Assembly: GCA_041665785.1 (NCBI GenBank)
Contig: JBAYIE010000018.1
Span: forward strand, 25,066 to 89,065
DNA from: JBAYIE01 sp041665785
GTDB taxonomy: Bacteria > Bacteroidota > Bacteroidia > UKL13-3
Direction of reading: 5' to 3'
Length of the DNA stretch: 64,000 bases
Positions 53,792 to 64,000 of this stretch are shown piece after piece. The notes beneath the pieces were generated by a model. It was not told where the DNA came from, did not search any database, and saw only the letters and a list, made by a program, of their open reading frames with translations. Both the position numbers and the translations under genes were made by a program. Each line of letters begins with the position of its first letter. The first letter of the stretch is position 1.

Positions 53792-55521
53792 TCTTTTCGA
53801 AGGGTCGTTTTCAAAACCGTTTGATTGCTTCTTCTATCTTCAACAAACAATTCGACTTCCAGTTTTCCGGTTGGCGTATTTTCATCAAATTGATATTTCA
53901 GTGCATTGTTTTTAGCATCGTATTCAAACAATACCCATTTTTTATTTATGGTTCCCCGATATCGGGCAATGCCTGAGAAATTATCTTCAATTATAAACTG
54001 CAATCCCGAAGAGTCTTCTATCGCAATATCCTTTCTTGGGTTAATCATCCGGATGGTGGGAGGAACAGAATCGATAACCAGACTATAATAACCGAATCGG
54101 TTATTCCGACCGGAGATGAAAGAGCCATCGATTTCTCCACCGGCAAACCGGGCAGCACTGTTTAATTCAGGCTGATAGGCCAAAGCCATTTTATTCATCA
54201 GGGTTGTAGCTATCTGATTAAACGGTTTGATAGCTAACCGTATATTCAGGCGAAGTGGCACACCTGCATCGCCAATTTTATACCTGGAAGAAATAGCATC
54301 CGGCTCAGTTTCAACGGGCATTACACAAATATCAATGGTATCAAATACGGCATGCTTCGAAACCAGAATCTGTAAATCATTTTGATTGAAGGCTGCACTT
54401 TTCCCCGGTGTTGACCGAAAGGCATTGCATGCCACCTGATCCTGCAAAACTGGACCTGTTGCTATTTTACGAACCGGAAGAAAAATGGTGTACGACATTC
54501 CTGAAATATCTCTTGCACGAAAGGTTGCGATATGCACCTTATCATCCTGCAACAATATCTTGCCATTTCTTCTTATATAGGGGTAAACGGTAATGTTGTT
54601 TCCTCCATCCAGAAACATTTTCTGGTAACGTAATGATTCCGTTACATATTTCCTGTAATCAATATGAACGTTTATGCAACGGGTCTTATCGAATGCAAAA
54701 CGGTCGAGTTGAAATGCAAATCGTTTTTTATGATCCCATTCAAATTCAAGACCGTAAACGCTGTATTCCTTTTGTTCATTAACCAGAAAATCATTAGCCA
54801 GTATCGCGAATCCAAGATGTGAAGTAAGAACTTCTAAGGTATCGTGGTACCAATATCCACTATCGGTTGGGATCAGGTGCATAAACGGTAATTCGATTTC
54901 CGCTATCCAGCGGGGCAAATTTAAAGAGACATCATACCAGGCAATTTTCTTTATAACGGGAGGCAAATCGTCTTTAGCACGAATACCAAATAATTGCGGA
55001 TTGATAATTTGTTCTGTTTTTGAATCGCGAATTTCAAAATGCAGATGCGGGCCAGTGGAAGTACCCGTATTTCCGGAGTACCCAATGATTTGACCTTTTT
55101 TAACCGGCAACTGCATGCGACCCGGAAAATGATCCAGTTCGAAACTCTCGTTACGGTATTGCAACTTCTTCACATACGGGGCTATCTCCGATGAATAAGA
55201 TTTCAGGTGACCATAAACACTGGAATAACCATTGGAATGATCGATATACAGTGCATTGCCATAACCAACGCTCTGAATTTTAATGCGCGAAACCCACCCA
55301 TCGGCAATGGCATACACCGGTAACCCTTCGGATTCATTGGTACGAATATCCATACCGCTATGAAAATGATTATCGCGCAGGGATCCGAATGGTGCACTCA
55401 GCAATAAGGGAGTATCCATCGGACAGATAAAATCAGTGGTTGGATAGTATTGTGCTTTCGACGGAACGACCGAACCCAGCAAAATGAATAATAAACAGAC
55501 GTATGCTTGTTTCGAATGCAC
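53788..55521 (-). CDS. Secreted M23-family metallopeptidase
   Basis: A signal peptide (MHSKQAYVCLLFILLGSVVP) precedes the M23 domain (about 35-180), with zinc ligands in NHFHSGMDI and TGPHLHFEI, plus YSSVYGHL. The rest (about 190-575) is a long beta-rich tail of unknown function. The domain cuts peptidoglycan cross-links or is a regulator of such enzymes; all ligands are present so activity is plausible. Start: TTG at 55527 or GTG at 55521; the GTG is preferred because a CATATTTG box (one mismatch) lies four bases before it. Confidence 0.83.
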   Translation of the reverse strand: MHSKQAYVCLLFILLGSVVPSKAQYYPTTDFICPMDTPLLLSAPFGSLRDNHFHSGMDIRTNESEGLPVYAIADGWVSRIKIQSVGYGNALYIDHSNGYSSVYGHLKSYSSEIAPYVKKLQYRNESFELDHFPGRMQLPVKKGQIIGYSGNTGTSTGPHLHFEIRDSKTEQIINPQLFGIRAKDDLPPVIKKIAWYDVSLNLPRWIAEIELPFMHLIPTDSGYWYHDTLEVLTSHLGFAILANDFLVNEQKEYSVYGLEFEWDHKKRFAFQLDRFAFDKTRCINVHIDYRKYVTESLRYQKMFLDGGNNITVYPYIRRNGKILLQDDKVHIATFRARDISGMSYTIFLPVRKIATGPVLQDQVACNAFRSTPGKSAAFNQNDLQILVSKHAVFDTIDICVMPVETEPDAISSRYKIGDAGVPLRLNIRLAIKPFNQIATTLMNKMALAYQPELNSAARFAGGEIDGSFISGRNNRFGYYSLVIDSVPPTIRMINPRKDIAIEDSSGLQFIIEDNFSGIARYRGTINKKWVLFEYDAKNNALKYQFDENTPTGKLEVELFVEDRRSNQTVLKTTLRKE

Positions 55522-55718
55522 CTTCAAATATGCATAATACTTGCGAAAACAGGTGGATCAATTGTTGTTTAAGTTTTTATCTCACTAAATCTAAATTCAT
55601 CTTTTAAATCCATCTAAGTATATGAATATGAAGCCATACGAAATAAATTAAAAAAAATTTAATGGTTACAATCGGAAGTAATATATTGGGACTGGATAGA
55701 GTAAGTTTCAAAGAGAAG

Positions 55719-57893
55719 ATGGGGCAACGAAACGCAAAATTTTACAAAACCATTTCCGTATTTATTTTACTGGAACTGATCTTCATCAGTCCGGTCGGAT
55801 TATTTGCGCAACAAGAACAGATTAAGCGCCTGATTCAGGAATTGAAATTGCACCCCACCGAAGATACAACACGTGTGCGGTTGTTGAATGAATTGTCGAA
55901 TTCATATCAGTACATGCAAACCGACAGTATGCTTATTATCGGCAATGAAGCTTATCGAATTGCATCAGGAATAGATGATAAAAAGGGCCAGGCTGACGCT
56001 TTGAAAATGTCGGCGATTGGAGAGTATTATGGTTCGCGCGAAAGGGAAGCCATTCGTAAAAATCATCAGGCATTGCATTTATATACGCAAATAAATAATC
56101 AAAAGGGAATTGGTGATATCCTGAATAATATGGCTATTATTTATCACAACCGCGGCGAATTTGATAAAGCACTGTCGTATTATCAACGGAGTTTGAATTT
56201 GCGTACAAAGATTAAAGACTATAAAGGCATTGCAGCCTGTTATAACAATATAGGGAATGTTTATACCAATTTGGGAAACTTCCCGGAATCGCTGGCTAAC
56301 CTATACAAAGGACTTTCAGTTCGGGAACAGATTGGTGACAGTTTACCTATTGCTAACAGTTTTGCCAATATTGCCGGAGTATATATTCAACTGAAAAGAA
56401 CCGATGATGCCTTTCGTTTTGCCAGAAAAGCATATGATTACTACTGGCGTAAAGAAAACAAGGATGGATTGTATCAAACCTCTGTTATTTATGGCGATGC
56501 TTATCGCATTTTATCAGATCACAAACTGGCTACTCATTATTACAAAGCAGCGTTACGACTTAGTGAGGAAATGCAAAACGATAATGCGATTGCCGTTAGC
56601 CTGACAAATCTGGGGACCGAACTGGAAGATCAAAACCAGTTGAAAGAAGCAGAAATATGTTTTAAACGGTCTCTGGAATTAAGCAAGCTTACCGATGATA
56701 TGGAAGGCATTGTGTTGAGTAATATTCATCTGGGAGAAATAGAAGTAATCAATGGAAATTTTGTTACAGGTATTGATCGGTTAAAAGAAGGGCTTAGTCA
56801 GGCACAGTCCATCCATGCAAAATATCATATACATAATGCTGCTTTAAAGTTGTCGAAATACTATGAACAACGTGGCAACTACAAAGAAGCTTTGGTTTAT
56901 CAGCATATTTGCAGCGCATACAAAGACAGTTTGTTCAATGATGAAACACGGGCAAAAATGCAACAAACCGAGTTCAATTACCGGCTTGATAAAAAGCAGA
57001 AAGAAATTCAGTTGCTCGAAATGCAAAGAACCATACATAATGAGTCGAGTGCACAACAACAGTTGATTATAAGTGGATTGTCGGTTGCCTTTATTTTGTT
57101 TGCCCTGTTTCTGGTGTATTTATACCGGAATATCCGCAAAGAGAAAACAACCAATAAACAAATTGCCGGGCAGAAACTGGAAATAGAGCAGCAGGCTTTC
57201 AAACTGGAAGAACTGAACACTTTGAAAGATAAAATATTTTCGGTGATGTCGCATGACTTACGCAGTCCGGTTGCCTCTTTATTGAATATGATCGATTTGC
57301 TCGATGAAAAGGAAATGACTCAGCAGGAGTTTCTGCAGTTTCAGGAAAATATCCGGCAACAATTGACTTCACTGAATTTATTACTGGATAATCTGCTGAT
57401 TTGGTCGAGAAGTCAAATGCTTGGAATCCGACCAAGATTCATCGCAATTAATGTGAATGATAAAATCCATAAAGTCTGTGAAATATACTTACAAGCAGCC
57501 GATGTTAAACATATTGAATTGACCTGCACAATCGACAATGATCTTCAGGTAAAAGCTGATCCTGATTATCTGGCTTTGGTTTTACGCAATGTTGTTTCTA
57601 ATGCCATAAAGTATACAAGCGAAGGTGGTAGTATCAATATTTCAGCCAGAGATTTAACAGATGGCATTGAAATTTGTGTTCGGGACAATGGAATCGGGAT
57701 GAATGAACGTTTGGTGAATAACCTGTTAAAGAACACTCCTATGCAAAGTGCTGTTGGCACGTCAGGTGAGAAGGGTGCTGGAATTGGTTTGTTGCTGTGC
57801 AATGAATTTATTCAAAAAACCGGCGGACAATTGCGTGTAGAAAGTGAACCAGGCATTGGTTCTTCCTTTTATATCAGTCTGCCTAAAGCATAA
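55719..57893 (+). CDS. TPR-containing sensor histidine kinase
   Basis: The order is signal peptide, TPR repeats, membrane helix, coiled coil, HisKA and HATPase. TPR units run from about residue 35 to 370 (for example DILNNMAIIYHNRGEFDKAL). The helix is near 450-472 (IISGLSVAFILFALFLVYLY). The phospho-acceptor His512 is in VMSHDLRSPV. The ATPase domain has N-box LRNVVSNAIKYT, G1 VRDNGIGM and G2 GEKGAGIGL. ATG 55719 (MGQRNAKFYK) gives a clean signal peptide; ATG 55662 would add 19 residues. No response regulator gene lies nearby, so it is an orphan. The TPR part should face the periplasm. Confidence 0.88.
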   Translation: MGQRNAKFYKTISVFILLELIFISPVGLFAQQEQIKRLIQELKLHPTEDTTRVRLLNELSNSYQYMQTDSMLIIGNEAYRIASGIDDKKGQADALKMSAIGEYYGSREREAIRKNHQALHLYTQINNQKGIGDILNNMAIIYHNRGEFDKALSYYQRSLNLRTKIKDYKGIAACYNNIGNVYTNLGNFPESLANLYKGLSVREQIGDSLPIANSFANIAGVYIQLKRTDDAFRFARKAYDYYWRKENKDGLYQTSVIYGDAYRILSDHKLATHYYKAALRLSEEMQNDNAIAVSLTNLGTELEDQNQLKEAEICFKRSLELSKLTDDMEGIVLSNIHLGEIEVINGNFVTGIDRLKEGLSQAQSIHAKYHIHNAALKLSKYYEQRGNYKEALVYQHICSAYKDSLFNDETRAKMQQTEFNYRLDKKQKEIQLLEMQRTIHNESSAQQQLIISGLSVAFILFALFLVYLYRNIRKEKTTNKQIAGQKLEIEQQAFKLEELNTLKDKIFSVMSHDLRSPVASLLNMIDLLDEKEMTQQEFLQFQENIRQQLTSLNLLLDNLLIWSRSQMLGIRPRFIAINVNDKIHKVCEIYLQAADVKHIELTCTIDNDLQVKADPDYLALVLRNVVSNAIKYTSEGGSINISARDLTDGIEICVRDNGIGMNERLVNNLLKNTPMQSAVGTSGEKGAGIGLLLCNEFIQKTGGQLRVESEPGIGSSFYISLPKA

Positions 57894-58225
57894 ATTCAAA
57901 TAAATTACCCTGATAACGGTAGTTCCTGATTTACATTCTGTTAAAATCAGAGTAAACGAAATAAATCCGTATTTCCGGATGTTCTGAAACGGTACTTTAA
58001 CACGAGGAATAAATCGGAGATTTACACGAAGAGTGAATACGCAAGATTAATTGCTGCATTTTACAATAAACTACATTGACAGCCGGTATTCCACATATAT
58101 AAGAATAGTACCGCATTTATAAGGCAAATTGGTTGTTGCCCTCTCCCCACCGTATTTGGAATAATTATACATTAAAAATGTATTAACGGACATCATTTTA
58201 GAATCGTTTTTCAACCTATTCTAAG
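57894..58225. other. Intergenic region before the giant adhesin gene
   Basis: These 332 bases contain no open frame of note. A small perfect inverted repeat ATACATT-AAA-AATGTAT lies near 58165-58184. A GTATTTGG stretch near 58149 resembles a -7 box with too short a spacer. No RNA gene or strong terminator seen. Confidence 0.4.
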
Positions 58226-61200
58226 ATGATTCAACTCTACCGCCTGGCTGCTCGTTTCCTTTTTCTCCTACCCTTTATCCTGTTCACAGCAGGCCTGTCA
58301 CCGGTATTGGCGCAAACCCTTGATGTATCAACTTGTCCGGTTATCGATAAACGGAATAACGGTAACGGTCAATACGCTGAATCGGCAGGTTATTTTCCAT
58401 TTAACAGTCAGCATAATCCATCCGCCTCGAATGTGGAGGGTACCCCATACGATACAGTAAGTTATGACCCTTCAACCAAAACCGGATATGTGAATTTTTA
58501 TTGGTCATCTGCAACTACCATCACTAATCTTCCTGTGATAACCCGTGTATGGCTGGCCGACAAGTTCCCGAGTTCTCCAGGAGTTGCCAGCGATATCCGG
58601 TTTGGACCTCCACCACCTCCATCCATTGCCGGTCAACGGTATTATGTAAAATACTCTTTTTATGTTTCCAATATGCCCCCAGCGGGTAAAGTAACCCTCG
58701 AATTTGCTGATCCGCGTACCGGTATTCCTGCATTTCGTTGTACTTATAATTTACAATCCGGCGAACCTGAAGCTGAACCACAATTGGGATGTACCCCTTT
58801 TATTTCTACTCATCCATCCAATCGCAGTTTGTGCGGAAGTACATCTACCTCTTTTACAGTAGTAGCAAGTGGAGCTTCTTCCTACCAATGGCAGGTCAGC
58901 AGCGACGGATCTTCATTTAGCAATATCTCCAATGGTGGAAACTATGCGGGTGTAACCACCGATACGTTATCGATTACAACACCTGATACCTATGACGGAA
59001 AGTATTACCGCTGCGTTGTAACCGGAGCAACCGGTTGCGGTTCAACTACAAGTAGCATGGCACTGTTGGTTTCAAAACCAAAACCGACAGCAGTTTTCAC
59101 AGCCAGTTCCTTTTGCGGAACGGGAACCAGAGCCTTGCAGGTGAATTTAACCGGTTCGGCACCCTGGAGTATAACATATACAACAAACGGTGGTTCATCG
59201 GCAACCATCAGCAATATTCTGGCAAGTCCCTACTTTTTTACGGTTAATCCTACAACAACTACAACGTACGCGATTACTTCCATTAACGATGCTTTTTGTA
59301 CGAACAGTTCTCCAACAGGAACAACATCTACAACGATTAATCTGAAACCTTCGATAACACCAACCAATGCCACTGCATGTTATTCAGCAAGTGCAAGTAG
59401 TTTTAATCTATCATTTACATCCGGTAGTAGTCCTGACAAGTATTCATTGTTTGCCGGTACACGCGCTATGTCAGGTTTTTCCACGATTTCAAATTCTAAT
59501 TTGGGAAGCTCTCCCTTGAATGTCAGTATACCTGCAGCAACTGCAGTTGGTACTTATGATTTTAAAATACTGGTTTATATAAATGCCAGCAGTTGCGTTG
59601 CCGACACCGTTAATTTTACAGTGACAGTAAATGCAAACCCGGTATTGAGTGCCAGTGCCACCAGTGGTGTAGTTTGTGCCGGATCATCTGTTTCGTTAAC
59701 TGCTGCTCCAACCGGATTGTCAACTTATACCTGGCAAGCCAGTCCCAGTGCTACCATAGCAGATGGCAGCTCAACTTCAGCAACCATTACCACAAGTTCT
59801 ACCACCTACACAGTAACCGGAACCAATTCAAACGGGTGCTCTGCAACAGCGAATGTTACGGTAAATCCGGTTGTGGGTCCGACATTAACTGTTACACCTT
59901 CAGCTCCGACCATTTGCAGGGGTAATACTGTTTTTTTAACTGCCTCTGGAGGAAATACATACGCCTGGACTCCTGCATCTACATTATCAGGAGATTCCGG
60001 AGCGACTGTAGCTGCAGCTCCAACCAGCAGTACTACTTATACTGTAACCTCTAGAAACGCAACCGGTTGTTCTTCTGTTGGAACTGTTACTGTAACAGTG
60101 GAAACAACCAGCATGAGCATTTCAGCAGGTAGCTCCACACTTTGTCAGGGTAATTCTACAAGCTTGACAGCTTCCGGAGGATCAACTTATCTTTGGTCAC
60201 CATCCAGTAGTTTATCTGCATCAACAGGTAACAGTGTTACCGCAACACCAACCAGTACCACCACTTATTCAATCGTTGGAACAACTGCTAATGGCTGCAT
60301 TGATACAGCCAGTAGAACAATTACCATTACGGCTGCACCTATAAATTATTCCACTTCAAGCGTAACAGCCAGTTCAAATAATTTTTTCTTTTGCACCCAG
60401 GCAGATAATAACTTCACCTTAAATTTAGGTACATCGGCTACCGTAACCGGAGGCCAATGGTCGTATTCTACGGATAGCATCAATTATACCAATTACACTT
60501 CAATAGCTACGAGTACGGTAAGTGGTATAAATACAGCTTCCACAAATATTACCGGTACTTTAGGGCAGACAACCATCGTATTGCCAAATGGTAATTCTCA
60601 ATATTCAGGTCCACGTTATTTCAGATATACCTATTCGTACAATAGCTGTAGTTTTATTCAGCAATTCAAACTATTCGACACGAAAATTACTGCACAGATA
60701 CCTGAAATCTCGGCCACGTCAGCCAATATATGCAGCGGATCAACAACCACACTCAGTTTAGGATCAGGAACCTCTACCTTAAGCGGGGCTGTTCAGTGGC
60801 AATCGGCCACCAGTTCCGGAGGAAGTTATTCGAATGTATCTGGTGGATCTGGGGCAACAACCATGTCATATACCACGGGTGCATTAACCACTACTACCTA
60901 CTATAAAGCAGTATTTAATCCATCCGGGAGTTCTTGCGATGCAACCACCAATGAGTTTGTTGTTACAGTAAATCCCAGCTCAATTACTAATACGGTAACA
61001 CCAGCAACACAATGTACGGATGGAAGCACTGCTGCTACTTTATCCGGCAATGCCATAACGGGTGCAACCTATTCATGGAAAAAATCCATATCATCTGCTT
61101 CTTCAGGTTTCAACACCATCTTAGGTGCAACCAGTCAAAGTTATTCCTTGCCAGGAAATATTGTACCTGTCAAATCCTGGTATAAAAGAACAGCAACCAA

Positions 61201-64000
61201 TGGTTGTTCAACTGATAGCAGCGCAATTGTTGAAGTATATGCACCCATTGCAAACAATGAAATATCAAATTCACCTTCTTCTTTTTGTACTACTTCCAAT
61301 GCAACGGTTTTAATTGGAACAACGCCAAGCGGTGGTGATGGAACATATGTTTATGCCTGGGAATCTTCAACAACCAGCGAGTCCTCAGGATTCAGTACAA
61401 TTGCCGGTGAAACATCAAAGAATTATACCACGTCGGCTACATCAAATACTACCTGGTATAGAAGAAAAGTTACCAGCGGTGGTTGTACATCTTACAGTCC
61501 GGCAATTAAATTTACTATCTATTCAAATCCTACCATTTCAGTAACATCCGGATCAACAATATGCTCAGGTGCTTCCGTTTCATTAACAGCATCAGGAGCA
61601 TCGAGTTATTCGTGGAGTCCTTCTACCGGACTTTCAGCTACTACCGGAGCTACCGTAATTGCTACGCCTTCGAGTACAGTAACATATACGATTACAGGAA
61701 CAGATACGAACAATTGCAGCAATACAGCCAACACCACTTTAACAGTTAACGCTGCCATTACAACGCCGACTTTGAGCAGCAGTTCTGCTACTATTTGTAA
61801 TACAACAAGTGCCAACTTAACTTCATATGTAACATCCGGTGGTACAACCGAATGGTTTACTGCACCTGAAGCAAACGCCTCTTATTTATTGAGTTCAGCA
61901 AATGCAGTTTCCAATTCAGGCACTTATTATGTTTTTGCAAAAAGTGGAAGTTGTTATAGCGCGTTACCAGATACATTTACTTTAACTGTAGCTAATGTAA
62001 GTACACCTAGTGTAGGAGCATCTTCCTTTAATGGGTGTAGTCCTTCTACTATAGACCTTACCGCATTGCAACCGGATTCCAATGCAGGTACCACTTTTAG
62101 CTGGCATACTGTTTCAAGCAGTCCATCCGGTGCCAATCAGGTGTCTACGCCAACTGCAGTAAGTTCGGGAACCTATTACCTTTATCGGTATTCATCAGCC
62201 GGAACTTGCTATGGAAGTGCTTCTTCTGCTGTAAGTGTTTCAATTAATACACCAATATCAGCCACATTGAGTTCTTCCTCTGCATCTGCATGTGAACCTT
62301 CAACTATCGACTTAACTTCTTATTTGCAGAGCCCTGATCTTGTAAATAATGTCTACCGTTGGTATACCAGCAATTCGTCACCAACACCTGCTAACCTGGT
62401 TTTAATACCTGCAGCCATTACAAGTTCCAATACTTATTATGCATACGCAACCAGTACTGCAGGATGTACAGGATCTGCTTCATCCGGATTTACAGCTACC
62501 ATCAATACCAAACCTGTAACTACGATCAGCAATCCACCTTCGGTATGTGGTGGAACCGCAATTACTATAACCGGAACCAGCAATCCAGTTGGAAGCAGCT
62601 ATTCATGGCGTTATTCAACCAATGCCGGTTCCACATTTTCAAGTCTTTCAGATGGCGGTGTTTATTCAGGCGCTACCTCATTGTCTTTGGGAATAAGTTC
62701 ATCCACCGGACTTGGAGGAAATCAATATCAATTCATATCTACTACGGCTTCAGGATGTAAAGACACGAGCTCATCCGCAATTGTTTCAGAAGAAACTGCA
62801 CCCACTATTGAAACGGATCCAACCAACCAATCGGTTTACCAAAATACAACGGCATTATTTACAGCTGAGACAGGCGGAAGTCCTACAGGTGAAATTAAAT
62901 GGCAAGTATCCGACACACAAAACGGAACCTATACAGATTTAACAGAAGGATCACCCTATGCAGGAGTAAAAACCGGAGCATTGGTTATTACAGCTTCAAC
63001 AGGTTTAAATAATAAATATTACCGCTGCATTGTTTACAATACCTGCGGTTCAGATACCTCAACAGGAGCTAAACTGACAGTTGCAACTTGTACGTTATCT
63101 TCAGCACCGACATTCACTGCACAACCTGGAGCAACAGCCTGTACCAATACAAATGTTACCTACACCACTCAAAGCGGTCAGGCAAGTTATACATGGGATA
63201 TTCTTGGTGCAGACAGTGTAGATTATTATCTCGTTTCCGGTGGCACCAGCAGCGATAATTCTTTAACTATTAAATGGATTACTACCGGTAGTAAAACCGT
63301 TACTATTAATTATGTGGATGGCAGTGGATGTACAAATACATCTCCTGTATCTTCAACTGCGACAACGGTAAGTACCGGTCCTGAAGGTGGTACAGTAAGC
63401 GGAACACAAGACACTATTTGCAGTGGAGGAAGCGTAACCTACACTGTGAGTGGACATACCGGTACCATTCAGTGGCAATCTTCTACTACATCAGCTTCAA
63501 CTGGATTTTCAAATATCAGTAGTGCAACCTCAACCACTTATGCAGCCACTTCGATAGCAACAAAAACGTACTACCGTGCCATGTTAACCAATGGTTCATG
63601 TGGAACTGATTCGAGTAATGTTGACTCGGTTACTGTTTTTGCTACCTCGGTTGGTGGTAGCGTTTCAGGTGCTGCAGACAGTGTTTGTACCGGAACTAAT
63701 TCAACAGTGTTAACTCTTTCGGGTAATACCGGAACTATCCAGTGGCAATCATCTACCACTTCTGCAACCAGCGGATTTTCTAATATCGCTTCAGCTACTT
63801 CTTCAACTTATACTGCTGAGAACTTAACTGCTAAAACCTATTACCGTGCTGTTGTTACCAGTGGTGTTTGTGCATCAGCCAACAGTGCTGTTGATTCAAT
63901 TACTGTTTCTCCAGCTTCGGTTGGTGGTACTGCTTCAGGTGCTTCTGACAGTGTTTGTACAGGAACAAATTCTACTGTGTTGACGCTTTCGGGTAATACA
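58226..64000 (+). CDS. Giant S/T-rich Ig-like surface adhesin, 3' end beyond the window
   Basis: The frame is open from the ATG at 58226 to the window end, 1925 codons, with no stop codon seen at the sites I checked across the frame. A signal peptide is clear (MIQLYRLAARFLFLLPFILF). The body is Ser/Thr-rich and made of repeated Ig-like or bacterial Ig units, many with a WQ or WQV core and YYRC, such as YQWQVSSDGSSF and YYRCVVTGATGCGS. Toward the end three near-identical repeats of about 90 residues appear (63386 onwards). Function is most likely adhesion; a C-terminal sorting domain would lie outside the window. The mean composition differs sharply from the neighbouring genes. Confidence 0.85.
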   Translation, partial: MIQLYRLAARFLFLLPFILFTAGLSPVLAQTLDVSTCPVIDKRNNGNGQYAESAGYFPFNSQHNPSASNVEGTPYDTVSYDPSTKTGYVNFYWSSATTITNLPVITRVWLADKFPSSPGVASDIRFGPPPPPSIAGQRYYVKYSFYVSNMPPAGKVTLEFADPRTGIPAFRCTYNLQSGEPEAEPQLGCTPFISTHPSNRSLCGSTSTSFTVVASGASSYQWQVSSDGSSFSNISNGGNYAGVTTDTLSITTPDTYDGKYYRCVVTGATGCGSTTSSMALLVSKPKPTAVFTASSFCGTGTRALQVNLTGSAPWSITYTTNGGSSATISNILASPYFFTVNPTTTTTYAITSINDAFCTNSSPTGTTSTTINLKPSITPTNATACYSASASSFNLSFTSGSSPDKYSLFAGTRAMSGFSTISNSNLGSSPLNVSIPAATAVGTYDFKILVYINASSCVADTVNFTVTVNANPVLSASATSGVVCAGSSVSLTAAPTGLSTYTWQASPSATIADGSSTSATITTSSTTYTVTGTNSNGCSATANVTVNPVVGPTLTVTPSAPTICRGNTVFLTASGGNTYAWTPASTLSGDSGATVAAAPTSSTTYTVTSRNATGCSSVGTVTVTVETTSMSISAGSSTLCQGNSTSLTASGGSTYLWSPSSSLSASTGNSVTATPTSTTTYSIVGTTANGCIDTASRTITITAAPINYSTSSVTASSNNFFFCTQADNNFTLNLGTSATVTGGQWSYSTDSINYTNYTSIATSTVSGINTASTNITGTLGQTTIVLPNGNSQYSGPRYFRYTYSYNSCSFIQQFKLFDTKITAQIPEISATSANICSGSTTTLSLGSGTSTLSGAVQWQSATSSGGSYSNVSGGSGATTMSYTTGALTTTTYYKAVFNPSGSSCDATTNEFVVTVNPSSITNTVTPATQCTDGSTAATLSGNAITGATYSWKKSISSASSGFNTILGATSQSYSLPGNIVPVKSWYKRTATNGCSTDSSAIVEVYAPIANNEISNSPSSFCTTSNATVLIGTTPSGGDGTYVYAWESSTTSESSGFSTIAGETSKNYTTSATSNTTWYRRKVTSGGCTSYSPAIKFTIYSNPTISVTSGSTICSGASVSLTASGASSYSWSPSTGLSATTGATVIATPSSTVTYTITGTDTNNCSNTANTTLTVNAAITTPTLSSSSATICNTTSANLTSYVTSGGTTEWFTAPEANASYLLSSANAVSNSGTYYVFAKSGSCYSALPDTFTLTVANVSTPSVGASSFNGCSPSTIDLTALQPDSNAGTTFSWHTVSSSPSGANQVSTPTAVSSGTYYLYRYSSAGTCYGSASSAVSVSINTPISATLSSSSASACEPSTIDLTSYLQSPDLVNNVYRWYTSNSSPTPANLVLIPAAITSSNTYYAYATSTAGCTGSASSGFTATINTKPVTTISNPPSVCGGTAITITGTSNPVGSSYSWRYSTNAGSTFSSLSDGGVYSGATSLSLGISSSTGLGGNQYQFISTTASGCKDTSSSAIVSEETAPTIETDPTNQSVYQNTTALFTAETGGSPTGEIKWQVSDTQNGTYTDLTEGSPYAGVKTGALVITASTGLNNKYYRCIVYNTCGSDTSTGAKLTVATCTLSSAPTFTAQPGATACTNTNVTYTTQSGQASYTWDILGADSVDYYLVSGGTSSDNSLTIKWITTGSKTVTINYVDGSGCTNTSPVSSTATTVSTGPEGGTVSGTQDTICSGGSVTYTVSGHTGTIQWQSSTTSASTGFSNISSATSTTYAATSIATKTYYRAMLTNGSCGTDSSNVDSVTVFATSVGGSVSGAADSVCTGTNSTVLTLSGNTGTIQWQSSTTSATSGFSNIASATSSTYTAENLTAKTYYRAVVTSGVCASANSAVDSITVSPASVGGTASGASDSVCTGTNSTVLTLSGNT
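63386..64000 (+). repeat. Tandem near-identical Ig-like repeats in the giant adhesin
   Basis: Repeat starts lie near 63386, 63653 and about 63923, giving periods of 267 and 270 bases (89-90 residues). Copies share GTIQWQSSTTSA, GFSNI, TKTYYRA-type and SVCTGTNSTVLTLSGNT segments, with near-identical DNA in the last two. The array continues past the window edge. High DNA identity between units suggests recent duplication. Confidence 0.85.

Noticed and set aside
58226..64000. Suspected frameshift or pseudogene in the giant adhesin
   Set aside because: I checked the frame at several points (near 60002, 62042, 63002 and the window end) and it stays in phase with protein-like sequence; the apparent lack of a complete gene comes from the window edge.
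1..64000. A complete defence system, prophage or secretion gene cluster
   Set aside because: None of the frames resemble restriction, CRISPR-Cas, toxin-antitoxin, phage or T9SS machinery genes; the only mobile-element protein is the RAYT.

Overview
The window is a 64 kb piece of a Bacteroidota chromosome. Several things point there. Two proteins end in type IX secretion (T9SS) sorting domains, and there is a SusC-like TonB receptor with a carboxypeptidase-like N-terminal domain. The beta and epsilon subunits of ATP synthase form a separate atpDC unit, the order ileS-DksA-like-lspA is present, and promoters match the Bacteroidota -7 motif TAnnTTTG. Base composition is moderate and genes are tightly packed on both strands. 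I see no prophage, integrated plasmid, CRISPR array or recognisable defence island. The genus cannot be fixed from the sequence alone.

Layout. 1-4.4 kb: a truncated secreted protein, an unknown protein, an FAD oxidoreductase, trigger factor and tRNA-Leu(UAG), with a tandem duplication that copied the 5' end of the tRNA. 4.5-8.6 kb: a Rel/SpoT-type (p)ppGpp enzyme, a Fur-family regulator and purA. 8.6-14 kb: a RAYT (REP-associated tyrosine transposase) with a nearby hairpin, a universal stress protein, a nucleoside phosphorylase, a UbiA-like membrane protein and nadC. 14-20 kb: gpmI, an MMPL/RND exporter, a fatty acid desaturase and a lipid A-type acyltransferase. 20-26 kb: ileS (IleRS2 type with an altered HIGH motif), a DksA-like protein fused to a histone H1-like tail, lspA and an outer-membrane protein. 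26-32 kb: a LolA-like protein, rmuC, intergenic repeats, an ECF sigma / membrane partner / Spy-like operon, a lipoprotein, a deoxyhypusine synthase-like protein and folB. 32-40 kb: a TonB receptor, rpe, gmhB, a GT2 glycosyltransferase, a lipoprotein, atpDC and a 3-methyladenine glycosylase. 40-47 kb: a DUF2079 protein, a split transketolase whose halves flank a VWA protein gene, an FAD dehydrogenase and an MsrB lipoprotein. 47-64 kb: two large paralogous T9SS surface proteins, a thiol peroxidase with an M23 peptidase, a TPR histidine kinase, and an S/T-rich giant adhesin that runs off the window.

Most genes are housekeeping. The accessory flavour lies in the surface proteins (47-64 kb), the ECF operon, the RAYT and the intergenic repeats. 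The most unusual points are four. First, TAnnTTTG promoter boxes sit five or seven bases upstream of several start codons, which predicts leaderless mRNAs. Second, a long Lys/Pro/Ala H1-like tail is fused to a zinc-less DksA-like domain. Third, IleRS carries GIHH instead of HIGH. Fourth, the two transketolase genes are separated by a secreted VWA protein gene.
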